Shown here one piece after another: positions 34,830 through 42,911 of a stretch of 64,000 bases of DNA. Position numbers and translations under genes: made by a program. The notes under the pieces are model-generated. The model was given only the letters and a program-made list of their open reading frames with translations, was not told the DNA's origin and did no database searches. How positions within the stretch are numbered: position 1 is the stretch's first letter; each line of letters begins with the position of its first letter. The stretch comes from Humidesulfovibrio sp. (lineage in GTDB: Bacteria; Desulfobacterota; Desulfovibrionia; Desulfovibrionales; Desulfovibrionaceae), in contig NZ_JAVHLD010000013.1 in NCBI RefSeq assembly GCF_031082295.1, forward strand, positions 22,629-86,628, written 5' to 3'.

Positions 34830-36695
34830 CTACCCCGGCAAGCCGAACGGGCGCGGCCCGGCAGGAGGTCCAAGGGGCTCGGTCTGCACCGGGTTGCCCG
34901 CGCCCATGATGGAATCCAGGGCGTTGTTCCCGGCGCCGACCGGCGTCTGCGAAAGGGTCTGCGCGGCCTGGGGCATGACCTTGGCCATTTCCAGCTGGTG
35001 CTGGGCCTGGGCCTGGGCCTGCAGTTCGGCCTGGCGCTTGGCGCGGATGGCCTGGACCTGCTCCTCCGGACGCACGATGGCGGGCGGGCTGCCGGTGAGC
35101 TCGTGGAACTCGTCGACGGCCTTGTCCAGGTCCAGCTTGTCCATGAGGTCGGGCTGGAACTTTGCCAGCTCCAGGCCGAAGGTGACGGTTTTCTGGATGC
35201 TGCGCGTACCCACTTCCTTCTGCGCCGCGGCCAGCTGGGAAATGTACTCGATGCGCAGTTCCATGCCCTTCAGTTCTTCCGGGGCAGGCGGCAGCATGCC
35301 GGCGCGGTTCAGCACCGCGAACACGCGCGAGACAACCGGGTCCAGCAGGTCGTTTTCCAGGCGCTCGATGGTCGGACCGAGAAGCAGCATCTTTTCTTCC
35401 TGCCGGGCCAGGATCTCGGTGGCCGTGGCGTCCGGGTTGGTCATCAGGAAGATGAACAGATCGTTGTAGAACCCTTCCTTGATGGCTTCGCGCGAGTCGG
35501 CTATGAAGCGGTCCATGTTGGCCAGGTCCGGGTTGATCTGGTACAGCGGCTTTATCTGCTCATCGCCGTAGGTCTGGCCGCCCGGCAGATGCACAATGCG
35601 GTCACGGTACTCGGGCGGCACCAGCATGGGCGGGTTGTTGACCTTGTGCACGCTGGTCATGAAGTCGCCGCGCGCCGAATAAAGCGTCTTGATTTCCGGC
35701 AAGGTGTACCAGCCGGGCCCCACGCCGTAGACGTTGGAACCGACCACATCCCAGCGCGCAGCCATGAACGGCTGCTCCACGTAGCCGCCTTCGCCCAGGA
35801 TGCCGTATTCACGCTCGCCGCGGCCGTCCACCTCAAGCCAGACGGACTTGAACGGCATGTTCAGGTTGTCTTTCTTGGCGCGGTCGTAGTCCTTGCGCGG
35901 GCAGATGACGTGCAGCACGCGGTGATAGTCGCCGGGCTTGTCGCGCAGCGAGTTCTGCACCGCCACGGACAGGCGATCCTTCTTGAACTTCTGGCCCATT
36001 TGGCGGGCAGTCATGTTCACCACGCGGAACAAGGTATCCGTCTGGCCCGTGTGGTTGGCGTCCAAAAGATATTCACCGATGGTGAACGAGCGGAAGCTCA
36101 TCAGGCGCTCAAAATCTTCCTCGCCGTAGAGCAAATTGGTGCCGAAGCCCGGACACTCGATGTAGACCGAGTGGATGGAGTCGTAGAAGTTGGAGCGCCG
36201 CAGCGCCTGGTACATGATCTTTTCACACTCAGCGAGGTAGAGGCGCACGGCCTGGCGTTTGGCAAGCTCAGGATAAGGGGTGCCGAGGCGGAACCAGGCC
36301 CGCGCCGGCGAGGTAAGCCCGGCCTGCAGCATGGCGGCCAGGTTGCCCAGGTACTTGCGGGTGCGGATGTCCAGCACCTTGCTGAAATCCACGTTGCCGG
36401 TGTTCGGGATATCTCCGTCAAACAGGCCGCGCTCGGGCATGGTGTTGGCGCGAATGTCCTTCCAGCGATTGAGCCAGCCCTTTTGAGTTTGGCCGCGCAG
36501 TTCTTCGTAGCGCTCCAGGTAGTCCTGGCGCGTCATGGCGTCGGTGTCGCGCAGCAGCTTGCCGCCTTCCACGTCCGCGTTCAGCGTGGGCGAAGCGTTC
36601 ACGGCCTGCTGCTGGCCCTGCTGCTGGTCCGGAACGCGGATGCCCGCGCCCAGGTCCGGGCGGCGTGCCTCGCGCTTCTTGCTGTTCTTGCCCAT
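34830..36695 (-). CDS. Portal protein (head-to-tail connector)
   Basis: 621 residues, the usual size for podovirus portals of this group. Typical blocks: ARTRKYLGNLAAMLQAGLTSPARAWFRLG, YSARGDFMTSVHKVNNPPMLVPPEYRD, NDLFIFLMTNPDATATEILARQEEKMLLLGPTIERLENDLLDPVVSRVFAVLNRAG. The C-terminus from about 540 is Gln/Ala-rich and flexible. Forms the 12-subunit ring through which DNA is packed and ejected. Downstream of the terminase genes, upstream of the Bbp19-like gene. Confidence 0.92.
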   Translation of the reverse strand: MGKNSKKREARRPDLGAGIRVPDQQQGQQQAVNASPTLNADVEGGKLLRDTDAMTRQDYLERYEELRGQTQKGWLNRWKDIRANTMPERGLFDGDIPNTGNVDFSKVLDIRTRKYLGNLAAMLQAGLTSPARAWFRLGTPYPELAKRQAVRLYLAECEKIMYQALRRSNFYDSIHSVYIECPGFGTNLLYGEEDFERLMSFRSFTIGEYLLDANHTGQTDTLFRVVNMTARQMGQKFKKDRLSVAVQNSLRDKPGDYHRVLHVICPRKDYDRAKKDNLNMPFKSVWLEVDGRGEREYGILGEGGYVEQPFMAARWDVVGSNVYGVGPGWYTLPEIKTLYSARGDFMTSVHKVNNPPMLVPPEYRDRIVHLPGGQTYGDEQIKPLYQINPDLANMDRFIADSREAIKEGFYNDLFIFLMTNPDATATEILARQEEKMLLLGPTIERLENDLLDPVVSRVFAVLNRAGMLPPAPEELKGMELRIEYISQLAAAQKEVGTRSIQKTVTFGLELAKFQPDLMDKLDLDKAVDEFHELTGSPPAIVRPEEQVQAIRAKRQAELQAQAQAQHQLEMAKVMPQAAQTLSQTPVGAGNNALDSIMGAGNPVQTEPLGPPAGPRPFGLPG

Positions 36696-36704
36696 GGCAG
36701 GCTC

Positions 36705-37022
36705 CTAGATCCCCAGCAGGTTGCCGGCGCCAGACTGCGTGCTGGCGTTGCCCAGCGCGCCCATGCCGCCGGTGAGGATGGACTCGGTGCCCGAGGCACC
36801 AGCGGCCTTGCGCGCCTGTTCCTTGCGCAGGATGTCGGCCTGCGTCTCGCTCACGTTGCGCGCGCTGCTGGTGGAAAATGGCGTGGTCGTCGGTGAGGAC
36901 GGCGTGGCGGCCTGGGCCGGGGCTTTGGACGCTCCGCTTCCCAAGGCCTGGACGACAGAAGAGCCAGCGCTGGCAACTCCGGCTATGGCCGCAATTATTG
37001 GTAGTGCTTCTCCACCGCTCAT
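36705..37022 (-). CDS. Small virion-associated protein, unknown function
   Basis: 105 residues. A hydrophobic N-terminal stretch (LPIIAAIAGVASAGSSVVQALG) precedes a disordered Ser/Thr/Pro/Ala region, and the C-terminus carries GASGTESILTGGMGALG. The last part is like the C-terminus of the gp14-like internal protein (SAGTESLLTAGG), which hints at a shared docking motif. Located between terminase and portal genes. No recognised family. Confidence 0.6.
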   Translation of the reverse strand: MSGGEALPIIAAIAGVASAGSSVVQALGSGASKAPAQAATPSSPTTTPFSTSSARNVSETQADILRKEQARKAAGASGTESILTGGMGALGNASTQSGAGNLLGI

Positions 37023-37031
37023 TCTTTCCCC

Positions 37032-38585
37032 CTATCTCCAGCCAGGGCTGGCCTGAGTTATTCCCGTGTCCGGCCTGCCTAATAAAGGGCTCGCGGCCGC
37101 TGGAAACACTGCTTTAAAGTCAGGGTCAAGAAGCCTAGATTTGGTGTCAAGCATGTCATCGTGGGTCGAGACGGGAAACGCCAGCAACTCGTCCGTGACG
37201 AACTCCTCCGTGGCGTTATGCACGCGGCCCTCGGCGTCCACGAAGTTGTCCACCTGCGGCAGCCACCAGCGCCCGTTCTCGAAAAGCGGCACCAGCCGAC
37301 GGATGCGGTCGTTCTTGGCCATGCTGCCGCCCAGGGGCGTGATGGCGAAACGGTAGTTCTCGTCCTCCATGACGGTCTTGATGTGCTCGATGTCCGAGTC
37401 CTTGCCGTATTTCTCGTAGCCCACCTTGAGCGGCCGGAACTGGCGGTGCATGTCGATGAGGGTTCGCGTGCGCTCGGTCAGGTTCATGCGGGCGCGCACG
37501 CACTTGATGGTGTAGACGTTGCGGTCTGCGGCCAGGCCCATGACCTCGATGACGGTGTAGTCCGAGCCTTTCTTTTTCTCGCCCGCGGGGTCGCAGATCA
37601 TGTAGATGTTCATGCCGTGCAGGCTCTTGGGGATGTAGTAGCGTATCCATTCCGGTTTGAAGCCCATAGCTGCGTCCGCCGTTGGGTTTAAGAGGTACTG
37701 GCAGCCGAAGATGTACGGGCCCTGGTCCCGCCGCTTCTCGGCCACCTGTTCGCGTGTCCAGAAAACAGGTTCCCCATTCTCCTTGCCGTCACGGGTCACG
37801 GGCACGATGCGCGGCTTGGCCACCTTGTCCTTGATGACCACGCCCAGCGCGTCCAGCAGGTGGTAGCGCGTGCCCCACATGCGGCGGATGCAGCCCACGC
37901 GGCCCAGGCTGTAGGACAGCCGCAGCATGTCCGAGGTCTTTTTCATCATTTCCGGGCTGCCAACGTGGCGCTCGGTCACCACGTCGTCGTAGTTCAGGAT
38001 GCGGAAGTGCTTGCCCGTGGGCATGGAGTCCACCAGGCCCCAGGCCTCCACAGTCGCCTCGCGCGGGTTGGTGTTGCGCTTGACGATCAGCCCCTCGTCC
38101 TCGCTCCACTTGGGGCTCTCGCGCTTGGGGTTGTCCCAAAGGATCTCGGGGAACAGCCGCTTGAGCAGGCGGTTGTTCTCCATTTCGTTCTTCAGCACGC
38201 GCAGCAGGTCCTTGGCCAAGGGCCGCGTGACCGAGAAGATGCCGATGGTGATTTCCTTGTCGCGCAGGATGTCCTGCAGGAGCAGCAGGAAGGAGCCGAT
38301 GGTGGACTTGTAGTGCTCGCGCGCCCACAGGTCGAGAAAGCCGTCCGGCTCGGCCTGCACCACCTGGCAGCGCTCCAGCAGGAACTCGCGGTCCAGGTCC
38401 TTGCGGCCGCACCCATGCACGCCGAGGTAGAACAGGTCGTTGCGCAGCAGGAAGCGCTGCGTCTCGTCCAGCGCGCGCAGACTGTGCCGGCGCGCCTCCT
38501 TCAGCGTGTCGTAGTAGTAGCGGTGCGCTTCCTCAACGCTCGTAAATAGCAAGGCGCTCCCGGACAGATTCGGGCAGGTCGCCAT
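37032..38585 (-). CDS. Terminase large subunit
   Basis: 517 residues from the ATG at 38585. ATPase: AREHYKSTIGSF serves as the deviant Walker A, LNYDDVVTE the Walker B region. Nuclease: MICDPAGEKKKGSDYTVIEV and the late STHDDMLD supply acidic metal ligands. It packages DNA into the prohead. The start overlaps the small-subunit gene by 53 bases; an in-frame TTG at about 38554 with GGGAG upstream is a possible shorter start, and frame continues upstream to a TTG at 38636. Confidence 0.9.
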   Translation of the reverse strand: MATCPNLSGSALLFTSVEEAHRYYYDTLKEARRHSLRALDETQRFLLRNDLFYLGVHGCGRKDLDREFLLERCQVVQAEPDGFLDLWAREHYKSTIGSFLLLLQDILRDKEITIGIFSVTRPLAKDLLRVLKNEMENNRLLKRLFPEILWDNPKRESPKWSEDEGLIVKRNTNPREATVEAWGLVDSMPTGKHFRILNYDDVVTERHVGSPEMMKKTSDMLRLSYSLGRVGCIRRMWGTRYHLLDALGVVIKDKVAKPRIVPVTRDGKENGEPVFWTREQVAEKRRDQGPYIFGCQYLLNPTADAAMGFKPEWIRYYIPKSLHGMNIYMICDPAGEKKKGSDYTVIEVMGLAADRNVYTIKCVRARMNLTERTRTLIDMHRQFRPLKVGYEKYGKDSDIEHIKTVMEDENYRFAITPLGGSMAKNDRIRRLVPLFENGRWWLPQVDNFVDAEGRVHNATEEFVTDELLAFPVSTHDDMLDTKSRLLDPDFKAVFPAAASPLLGRPDTGITQASPGWR

Positions 38586-39153
38586 CCTGTTGCGCCTGCG
38601 GCCTCGCCCCGTCCACGTTGAAGGCCTGGCGTTCAAGAGGGATGGTCTTTGAAAGGGCAGCGGCCAGGGCCGCAGTCATCTTGGAGGACTTGTCGAGATC
38701 GAGCGTGTGCTGCTTGCGCTCCTCCAGCGCGGCCTTCTCCGGCGTGTCCTGCTCCACCTCGGTCAGGTGCTTGTCCAGGCGGTTCATCAAGCGCTCGGTC
38801 AAGGCGTTCAACCTGGCCAGCGCCACGCGGTGCCCGCGCACCACCTGCACCACCACCTCGGCCGCGGTCTGCACCGCCATGTCGTCCGCCTGCGCGCGCG
38901 AGGTGTTGTCGGCAACTTCCCCGACAACAGCGGGCGGGTCTGCCGACAACTTGATGCGCGCCAACTGCGCGACCTTGTTTGATAAATCCTGTTTCCAGCC
39001 ATGGCGCTTGGCCTTCTGCTGCACGGCCTGTTTGCTGATGCCGAACATGTTCCCGATCTCGGCATTTGACAGTTGACCAAGGCAATACTGGCGCTCCACG
39101 GCCTCCCAATCGGTGGCCTTGCGTTTTAATTTGCTCTCGCTCATGTTGTTCAT
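38533..39153 (-). CDS. Terminase small subunit
   Basis: 206 residues. N-terminal helix-turn-helix (LGQLSNAEIGNMFGISKQAVQQKAKRHGWKQDL) for DNA recognition, then a helical oligomerization region. ATG at 39153 overlaps the TGA of the 94-residue gene as ATGA, which supports this start over the internal ATG three codons on. It selects the packaging site and stimulates the large subunit encoded next. Confidence 0.85.
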   Translation of the reverse strand: MNNMSESKLKRKATDWEAVERQYCLGQLSNAEIGNMFGISKQAVQQKAKRHGWKQDLSNKVAQLARIKLSADPPAVVGEVADNTSRAQADDMAVQTAAEVVVQVVRGHRVALARLNALTERLMNRLDKHLTEVEQDTPEKAALEERKQHTLDLDKSSKMTAALAAALSKTIPLERQAFNVDGARPQAQQDGDLPESVRERLAIYER

Positions 39154-39434
39154 CCAGGATGATGGTTGGCGCAGTTGGTTTCGACGATGGTTTGGCGTTT
39201 ATCAAGGTTATTCAAATCCTTGCGTAGTTTGTCGAACTCCTCCCACGGCACGCAGTCCTTGTCCGTCTGGCGCTGGCGGGCGTCGATGGCGGCGATAAGC
39301 GCCTTGACCTCGGCAAAGCCGGCCTTGATGTCGTCGCTGATGCTCACCCGGTCCGAGCGCAGCAGATAGGCTATGATACCGAGAAGAATTAATATTACCG
39401 CGCCGGAAACTCCGAGTGCCCATTCCGCGCTCAT
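39150..39434 (-). CDS. Small membrane protein of the lysis region
   Basis: 94 residues. One membrane segment at about 8-26 (VSGAVILILLGIIAYLL) and a long charged helical tail (FAEVKALIAAIDARQRQTDKD ... LRKDLNNLDKRQTIVETNC). This one-span plus coiled-coil plan occurs in phage holins or antiholins and accessory membrane proteins; function not proven. ATG at 39434 overlaps the Rz-like stop by four bases. The frame is open upstream but only as a shadow of the Rz-like gene. Confidence 0.65.
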   Translation of the reverse strand: MSAEWALGVSGAVILILLGIIAYLLRSDRVSISDDIKAGFAEVKALIAAIDARQRQTDKDCVPWEEFDKLRKDLNNLDKRQTIVETNCANHHPG

Positions 39435-40003
39435 TTCGCCCACTCCTTGAGCAGCGTTTGCAGCTTGTCGCGCTGGGACACCACCCCCTCGCACCAGGCC
39501 ACGTAGTCGATGTGGTCCGCCATGGCGTCGGCTATGGTTGCATTGCCCTGCCCGGCACCAGCAGGGGCGGCGGCGGCGGCTTGTCCAGCAGCTCGGCCGG
39601 GACCACCGGCTTGGGGCACACCGGGGGCGGACAGGCGCCGGGCCTGGTTCCACAGCTGCACAGCGTCAGCAGGCAGCACGCAATCAGCAGGTATCTCGCG
39701 CGTGACATAGACGATCCTCCCCCGCAGTCTGGAGCGCTGCGTTTCGATGGTGCGCTTGGTGTCGATGAGCTCCACGGCCAAGCCGTTGGAAAAAACGATG
39801 GCGGCCTGCTGCTTGAGCACGGCCTCGCGCGTGGCCTCGGCCAGGTTGGCGCTGTACTCGGCCCGCAGCTTGTTCTCGGCGCTGGCGCTTCCGCGCGTCC
39901 AGCCCCACCAGCCGCCCACGAGCAGCGCCACCAGCACGGCGGCCACCGCTCCCAGCAGCATGGCGCCGCCGCGGTTGCTCATGCCCAAAGGATTAGTCAG
40001 CAT
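39431..40003 (-). CDS. Rz-like inner-membrane spanin
   Basis: 190 residues. N-terminal membrane segment (about 15-35: AMLLGAVAAVLVALLVGGWWGW), then a periplasmic coiled coil (SAENKLRAEYSANLAEATREAVLKQQAA) and a long tail with an Ala/Gly/Pro-rich patch. With the lipoprotein encoded out of frame inside it (39532-39708) it should fuse inner and outer membranes at the end of lysis. The tail ends VVSQRDKLQTLLKEWAK. Lies two genes after the endolysin. Confidence 0.78.
   Translation of the reverse strand: MLTNPLGMSNRGGAMLLGAVAAVLVALLVGGWWGWTRGSASAENKLRAEYSANLAEATREAVLKQQAAIVFSNGLAVELIDTKRTIETQRSRLRGRIVYVTREIPADCVLPADAVQLWNQARRLSAPGVPQAGGPGRAAGQAAAAAPAGAGQGNATIADAMADHIDYVAWCEGVVSQRDKLQTLLKEWAK
39532..39708 (-). 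CDS. Rz1-like outer-membrane spanin, embedded in the Rz-like gene
   Basis: 58 residues read in another frame wholly inside the Rz-like gene. Starts MSRARYLLIACCLLTLCSC, a lipoprotein signal with the acylated Cys probably in LCSC (residue 19), followed by a proline-rich mature part (PPPVCPKPVVP, DKPPPPPLLVP). Short, proline-rich lipoproteins nested in Rz are the classic Rz1 arrangement of lambda-type phages. The Rz/Rz1 pair spans the periplasm. No strong ribosome binding site was identified (GGAGGATCGTCT lies before the ATG, with GGAGG twelve bases upstream). Confidence 0.75.
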   Translation of the reverse strand: MSRARYLLIACCLLTLCSCGTRPGACPPPVCPKPVVPAELLDKPPPPPLLVPGRAMQP

Positions 40004-40205
40004 GGTTCACCCCCATGGTGTACAGGTCGTTCCAGGCGTGGATGAGCTCCGGCACCTGGGCAAAGGGCAGGGCCTCGACCTTGATGCCGCAGGAGCATTC
40101 CAGGCTGGCGCCGTCCGGGCCGGACACGAGCAACGGCAGTTCCCCGCAATGGCAGCGCACGGTGTGCAGGGGCTTGTTTGTCTCTCCGGCGATGAACACG
40201 CTCAT
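39993..40205 (-). CDS. Small Cys-rich phage protein
   Basis: 70 residues with a CxC and a second CxC pair (VRCHCGELP, LECSCGIKVEAL), a likely zinc ribbon, then PELIHAWNDLY, a pattern of short Lar/restriction-alleviation-like zinc proteins. It sits between endolysin and Rz, overlapping both neighbours by four and eleven bases, so it belongs to the same transcript. Function unknown. Confidence 0.6.
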   Translation of the reverse strand: MSVFIAGETNKPLHTVRCHCGELPLLVSGPDGASLECSCGIKVEALPFAQVPELIHAWNDLYTMGVNHAD

Positions 40206-40867
40206 GGCGCCACCCCCCTGCCCCACCCCGCGGCCTCGTACACGGGCATGAGCCTGCGCATGATGCGCTGGGGATAGCCCCGGTTCTCCCGCCAGGCGGC
40301 CACGGAACGCCCGGCGTTCACCTTGTCCACGTGGCCCCACCAGCGCGCGCGGTCATAGCCTTGCTGCTCGGCCAGGGCCTGGTCGCGGTAGACCCAGCCC
40401 AGGCCGCCGTTGTAGGCGGAGAGCGTCATGGCCCACAGGTCGAAGTCGCTGGCGGCCTTGATGCGGCGCTTGTTCTGGAGGTCGTAAGCGCAGAGCGCGC
40501 GGGCGGCCCAAACGGGGTTGGTCGGCAAAGCCGGGCCCAGGTCCGTGCGCTGGCGACCCATGTCGCGCGCCGTGGCCGGCATGAACTGCGCCAGCCCGCG
40601 CGCACCTACCGGAGACACGGCCTCGGGGTTGCAGCCGCTTTCCTGGGTCATCTGCGCCATGAACAGGGCAACGGGCGCGTCCGGCCCGGCCTCGGCCAGG
40701 GCGGCCTTGCGCATCAGATCCTTGTAACGGTAGCAGGCGGCCGGGATGTCGCCCCAGCCGTGCGCAGTGGACATGGACAGCACGGACGCGAATATGCCTG
40801 CCAAAAGCAGCACGAGCACGGCCCGCAGCGCCCAGCGAATGACGATGACGCCCGGCTGCGTGGCCAT
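40202..40867 (-). CDS. Lytic transglycosylase endolysin with N-terminal membrane anchor
   Basis: 221 residues. An N-terminal hydrophobic segment (about 10-33: VIRWALRAVLVLLLAGIFASVLS) acts as signal or signal anchor. The SLT domain follows: MTQESGCNPEAVSPVGARGLAQFMPATA with catalytic Glu76, and later MTLSAYNGGLGWVYRD. It cleaves peptidoglycan glycan strands. The anchor suggests a holin-independent or signal-arrest type of release. The holin gene ends two bases upstream. Confidence 0.88.
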   Translation of the reverse strand: MATQPGVIVIRWALRAVLVLLLAGIFASVLSMSTAHGWGDIPAACYRYKDLMRKAALAEAGPDAPVALFMAQMTQESGCNPEAVSPVGARGLAQFMPATARDMGRQRTDLGPALPTNPVWAARALCAYDLQNKRRIKAASDFDLWAMTLSAYNGGLGWVYRDQALAEQQGYDRARWWGHVDKVNAGRSVAAWRENRGYPQRIMRRLMPVYEAAGWGRGVAP

Positions 40868-40868
40868 G

Positions 40869-41225
40869 CTAGTTCCCCAAGGCCACGGCGAGCACGCAGG
40901 CCACGATGGTCAGGACCTTGAGCGCGGCGCAGACCAGGAACTCCAGTTCCTTGCCGGGCGCCACCTTGAAGTCCGATTCACCGGGCTTGAAGATCATGCA
41001 CAGGTGCCACGGCTCGGCCAGGCGCGCGCTGGGCTTCAGATAGGGCACCAGGGTGTCGAACAGCAGCGCGCCGATGACCCCGCCAGCGCACGGAGCCAAC
41101 ACCTTGCCGAACAGTTGCGACAGGTTGTTAGGGTTGGTGAGCACCAGCAGCGCGGAAAAGATGCAGACTGAGACGATCCACCAGATGAGGCGAGGCGGCT
41201 TGTTTACGTCGGTGTCTTTGAACAT
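40869..41225 (-). CDS. Putative holin
   Basis: 118 residues with two or three membrane segments (PRLIWWIVSVCIFSALLVLT; GKVLAPCAGGVIGALLFDTLV; C-terminal LVCAALKVLTIVACVLAVALGN). Immediately precedes the endolysin gene, the usual holin position. No sequence signature beyond this topology. A terminator for the genes upstream lies just before it, so the lysis-packaging genes may have their own promoter in 41226-41346. Confidence 0.72.
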   Translation of the reverse strand: MFKDTDVNKPPRLIWWIVSVCIFSALLVLTNPNNLSQLFGKVLAPCAGGVIGALLFDTLVPYLKPSARLAEPWHLCMIFKPGESDFKVAPGKELEFLVCAALKVLTIVACVLAVALGN

Positions 41226-41276
41226 GTTGCCCCCTTGTTTTCATCATCAGGGGCATGGCAAAATTTGGTGTCAATG

Positions 41277-41312
41277 ACGAAAAAGCCCCTAGTCCGAAAA
41301 CCAGGGGCTTGA
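41277..41312 (-). terminator. Rho-independent terminator before the lysis genes
   Basis: On the minus strand AAGCCCCTGG, a loop TTTTCGGA, and CTAGGGGCTT followed by TTTT (plus-strand arms at about 41283-41291 and 41302-41311, A-run at 41279-41284). It would end transcripts of the 41.3-43 kb gene group unless antitermination occurs. Confidence 0.75.
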
Positions 41313-41346
41313 CGGTCCGCAGCAGAGTCTGGCGGGAGATGTTAAG

Positions 41347-41568
41347 TCATTTTGAGAAAGGCTTATCCGGTACGCCAGGATCGGCAAGGCAACCCGCGCA
41401 GCGCACCGTCATCGTCCAGCCTTCCACTTTTTCCTCGTTGGGCAGGGCTTCGTCGTACAACTCACACGCTAAGCCGTGTCCGCAGTCATTATATCCCCGG
41501 CAATACGCGTCGCAGTATCGCCCTTCATAAATGCGCGGTATAAGCACGTAATCCGTTGTTTTTTCCAT
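41347..41568 (-). CDS. Small Cys-rich phage protein
   Basis: 73 residues with seven cysteines, including YCDAYCRGYNDCGHGLAC and VRCAGCLADPG, arranged as likely metal-binding pairs. The ATG at 41568 has AGGAG nine bases upstream. It ends shortly before the terminator at 41277-41312. No family recognised. Confidence 0.6.
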   Translation of the reverse strand: MEKTTDYVLIPRIYEGRYCDAYCRGYNDCGHGLACELYDEALPNEEKVEGWTMTVRCAGCLADPGVPDKPFSK

Positions 41569-41626
41569 AAGGCACTCCTAGTCAAAACACATGCCAGCGT
41601 CAAATGGTCCGCAGCAGTAAGGCAGG

Positions 41627-41986
41627 CTAGGCCGTGGCCTTGCTTTCCACCCCGCGCGCGATGCGGTCCAGCGTGCGCTTGTGCAGGTACTTGAGCGCGT
41701 GGTTGACCCCGGCCAGCGCGTCCTCGTTCTCCTGGCACGGGAACTTTCCGGCCTGGAATCCTTCCAAACGGTCCTTGACGATGGCCAGCAGTGCCTCGTT
41801 GGTGATGCCGGGCAATTCTAGGCTCACGAAGTTGATGGGCACCAGCACGTCTTTGCCGTCAGGCCCGGCATAGCATATCTCGTAGTCCTGCTCGGCCCCG
41901 GCAATGGTCGGGTGTCCGAGAGCGGTCAGCACGGGCTGGCGGTCCTGCTCGTGAGCCTTGTGCGTGGTTATTTCGCGTGTCGCCAT
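41627..41986 (-). CDS. Hypothetical phage protein
   Basis: 119 residues, soluble. N-terminal MATREITTHKAHEQDRQPVLTALGHPTIAGAEQDYEICYAGPDGKDVLVPINFVSL; C-terminal helical GVNHALKYLHKRTLDRIARGV. AGGAGGAC lies just before the ATG at 41986, a strong ribosome binding site. The C-terminal pattern resembles small phage Gp49-like or Mu-type accessory proteins, but I cannot assign it. Confidence 0.6.
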   Translation of the reverse strand: MATREITTHKAHEQDRQPVLTALGHPTIAGAEQDYEICYAGPDGKDVLVPINFVSLELPGITNEALLAIVKDRLEGFQAGKFPCQENEDALAGVNHALKYLHKRTLDRIARGVESKATA

Positions 41987-42001
41987 GGTCGTGTCCTCCT
42001 G

Positions 42002-42589
42002 CTATTGCTGCAGCGCCGCGCCATCGGCGGACGCCTGCAGCGGGTTGTACTGGCCCTCCACAATGAGCTTCTTCTCCGTGATGAGCGCGGCGCCGCCGGT
42101 CATCAGGCCGGGCTGGCCAGGCTTGGGCACCTCCATCAGCTTGACCGTGATGGTCGTCGGCGTGGCCAGGTCCTCGTGAGCGTCCAGGTAGGCGGCCACC
42201 TTCACCGCGTACAGGGCGCGCACCTCCACCGCGGGCACGCAGTTGCGGGTCATGGCGTAGGAGGCGGCCAGGGCGTTGCACCACACGTGCAGGGCGCGCG
42301 TCAGCATCGAGACGCCCCGGTCCGTCCAGCGCCGCCACAGCCTTCGGTGGATGAAGGCATGCACCTGCACGCTGATGTTGGCCTGGTGCTGGGCCTCCGC
42401 CTCCTTGAAACGCCGTTCCGGCCAGGACAGAACGCCCTCGCTCCCCTGCGGGTTCACAGGCCCGCGGCCCATGACGTACACGGCCAGGCGCCGCGAGCAC
42501 GGAACCATGGGCCCGGGCGTAAAGTCCACGTCCTCGGCCAGGATGCCCTTCACCACATGGCCCACGTTGACGGTGTTCAGATTCTTCAC
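42002..42589 (-). CDS. Hypothetical phage protein
   Basis: 195 residues, GTG start at 42589 with GGGAGG six bases before it. Basic middle with HAFIHRRLWRRWTDRGVSMLTRALHVWCNALAASYAMTRNCVPAVEVRALYAVKVAAYLDAH, no known motif. Lies in a leftward group of three small genes (41.6-42.9 kb), each with its own strong Shine-Dalgarno sequence. Confidence 0.6.
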   Translation of the reverse strand: MKNLNTVNVGHVVKGILAEDVDFTPGPMVPCSRRLAVYVMGRGPVNPQGSEGVLSWPERRFKEAEAQHQANISVQVHAFIHRRLWRRWTDRGVSMLTRALHVWCNALAASYAMTRNCVPAVEVRALYAVKVAAYLDAHEDLATPTTITVKLMEVPKPGQPGLMTGGAALITEKKLIVEGQYNPLQASADGAALQQ

Positions 42590-42605
42590 CTTGTCCTCCC
42601 TGGCT

Positions 42606-42911
42606 CTACGCCGGAAACATTTTGATCTTGTGGGTCAGGCCGTCGTACACGCAGCGCTTGCGCGAGCGCTCCCTGGTGGCCGGGTTCTCCAGCACCAGGT
42701 GCCCCTCGCTGGACAGGGCCGGCCACTGGATGCCGACCACAAGCAGCGTCACCCCGCTTGCAATGTCCACGAACCTGCGGCCCATGACGGCCCGCGATAC
42801 GATGGTGCCGATGTCGCCGGCGGCGTCAAAGGCCGACTCCTCGCGCTCGGCGCTCCAGGTTTCGTTGTTGAAACGCATGGTGGACAGCGGGCGTTTGAGT
42901 TTCTTAGGCAT
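42606..42911 (-). CDS. Hypothetical phage protein
   Basis: 101 residues from the ATG at 42911, AGGAGG seven bases upstream. Beta-rich (SGVTLLVVGIQWPALSSEGHLVLEN), no motif recognised. The start is chosen because the frame upstream runs into AT- and GT-rich non-coding sequence with many Trp and Cys codons. First gene after the gap at 42912-43097. Confidence 0.6.
   Translation of the reverse strand: MPKKLKRPLSTMRFNNETWSAEREESAFDAAGDIGTIVSRAVMGRRFVDIASGVTLLVVGIQWPALSSEGHLVLENPATRERSRKRCVYDGLTHKIKMFPA

Noticed and set aside
14048..38585. Diversity-generating retroelement, expected from the BPP-1-like head genes
   Set aside because: No reverse transcriptase frame and no template/variable repeat pair was seen near the tail-fibre genes.
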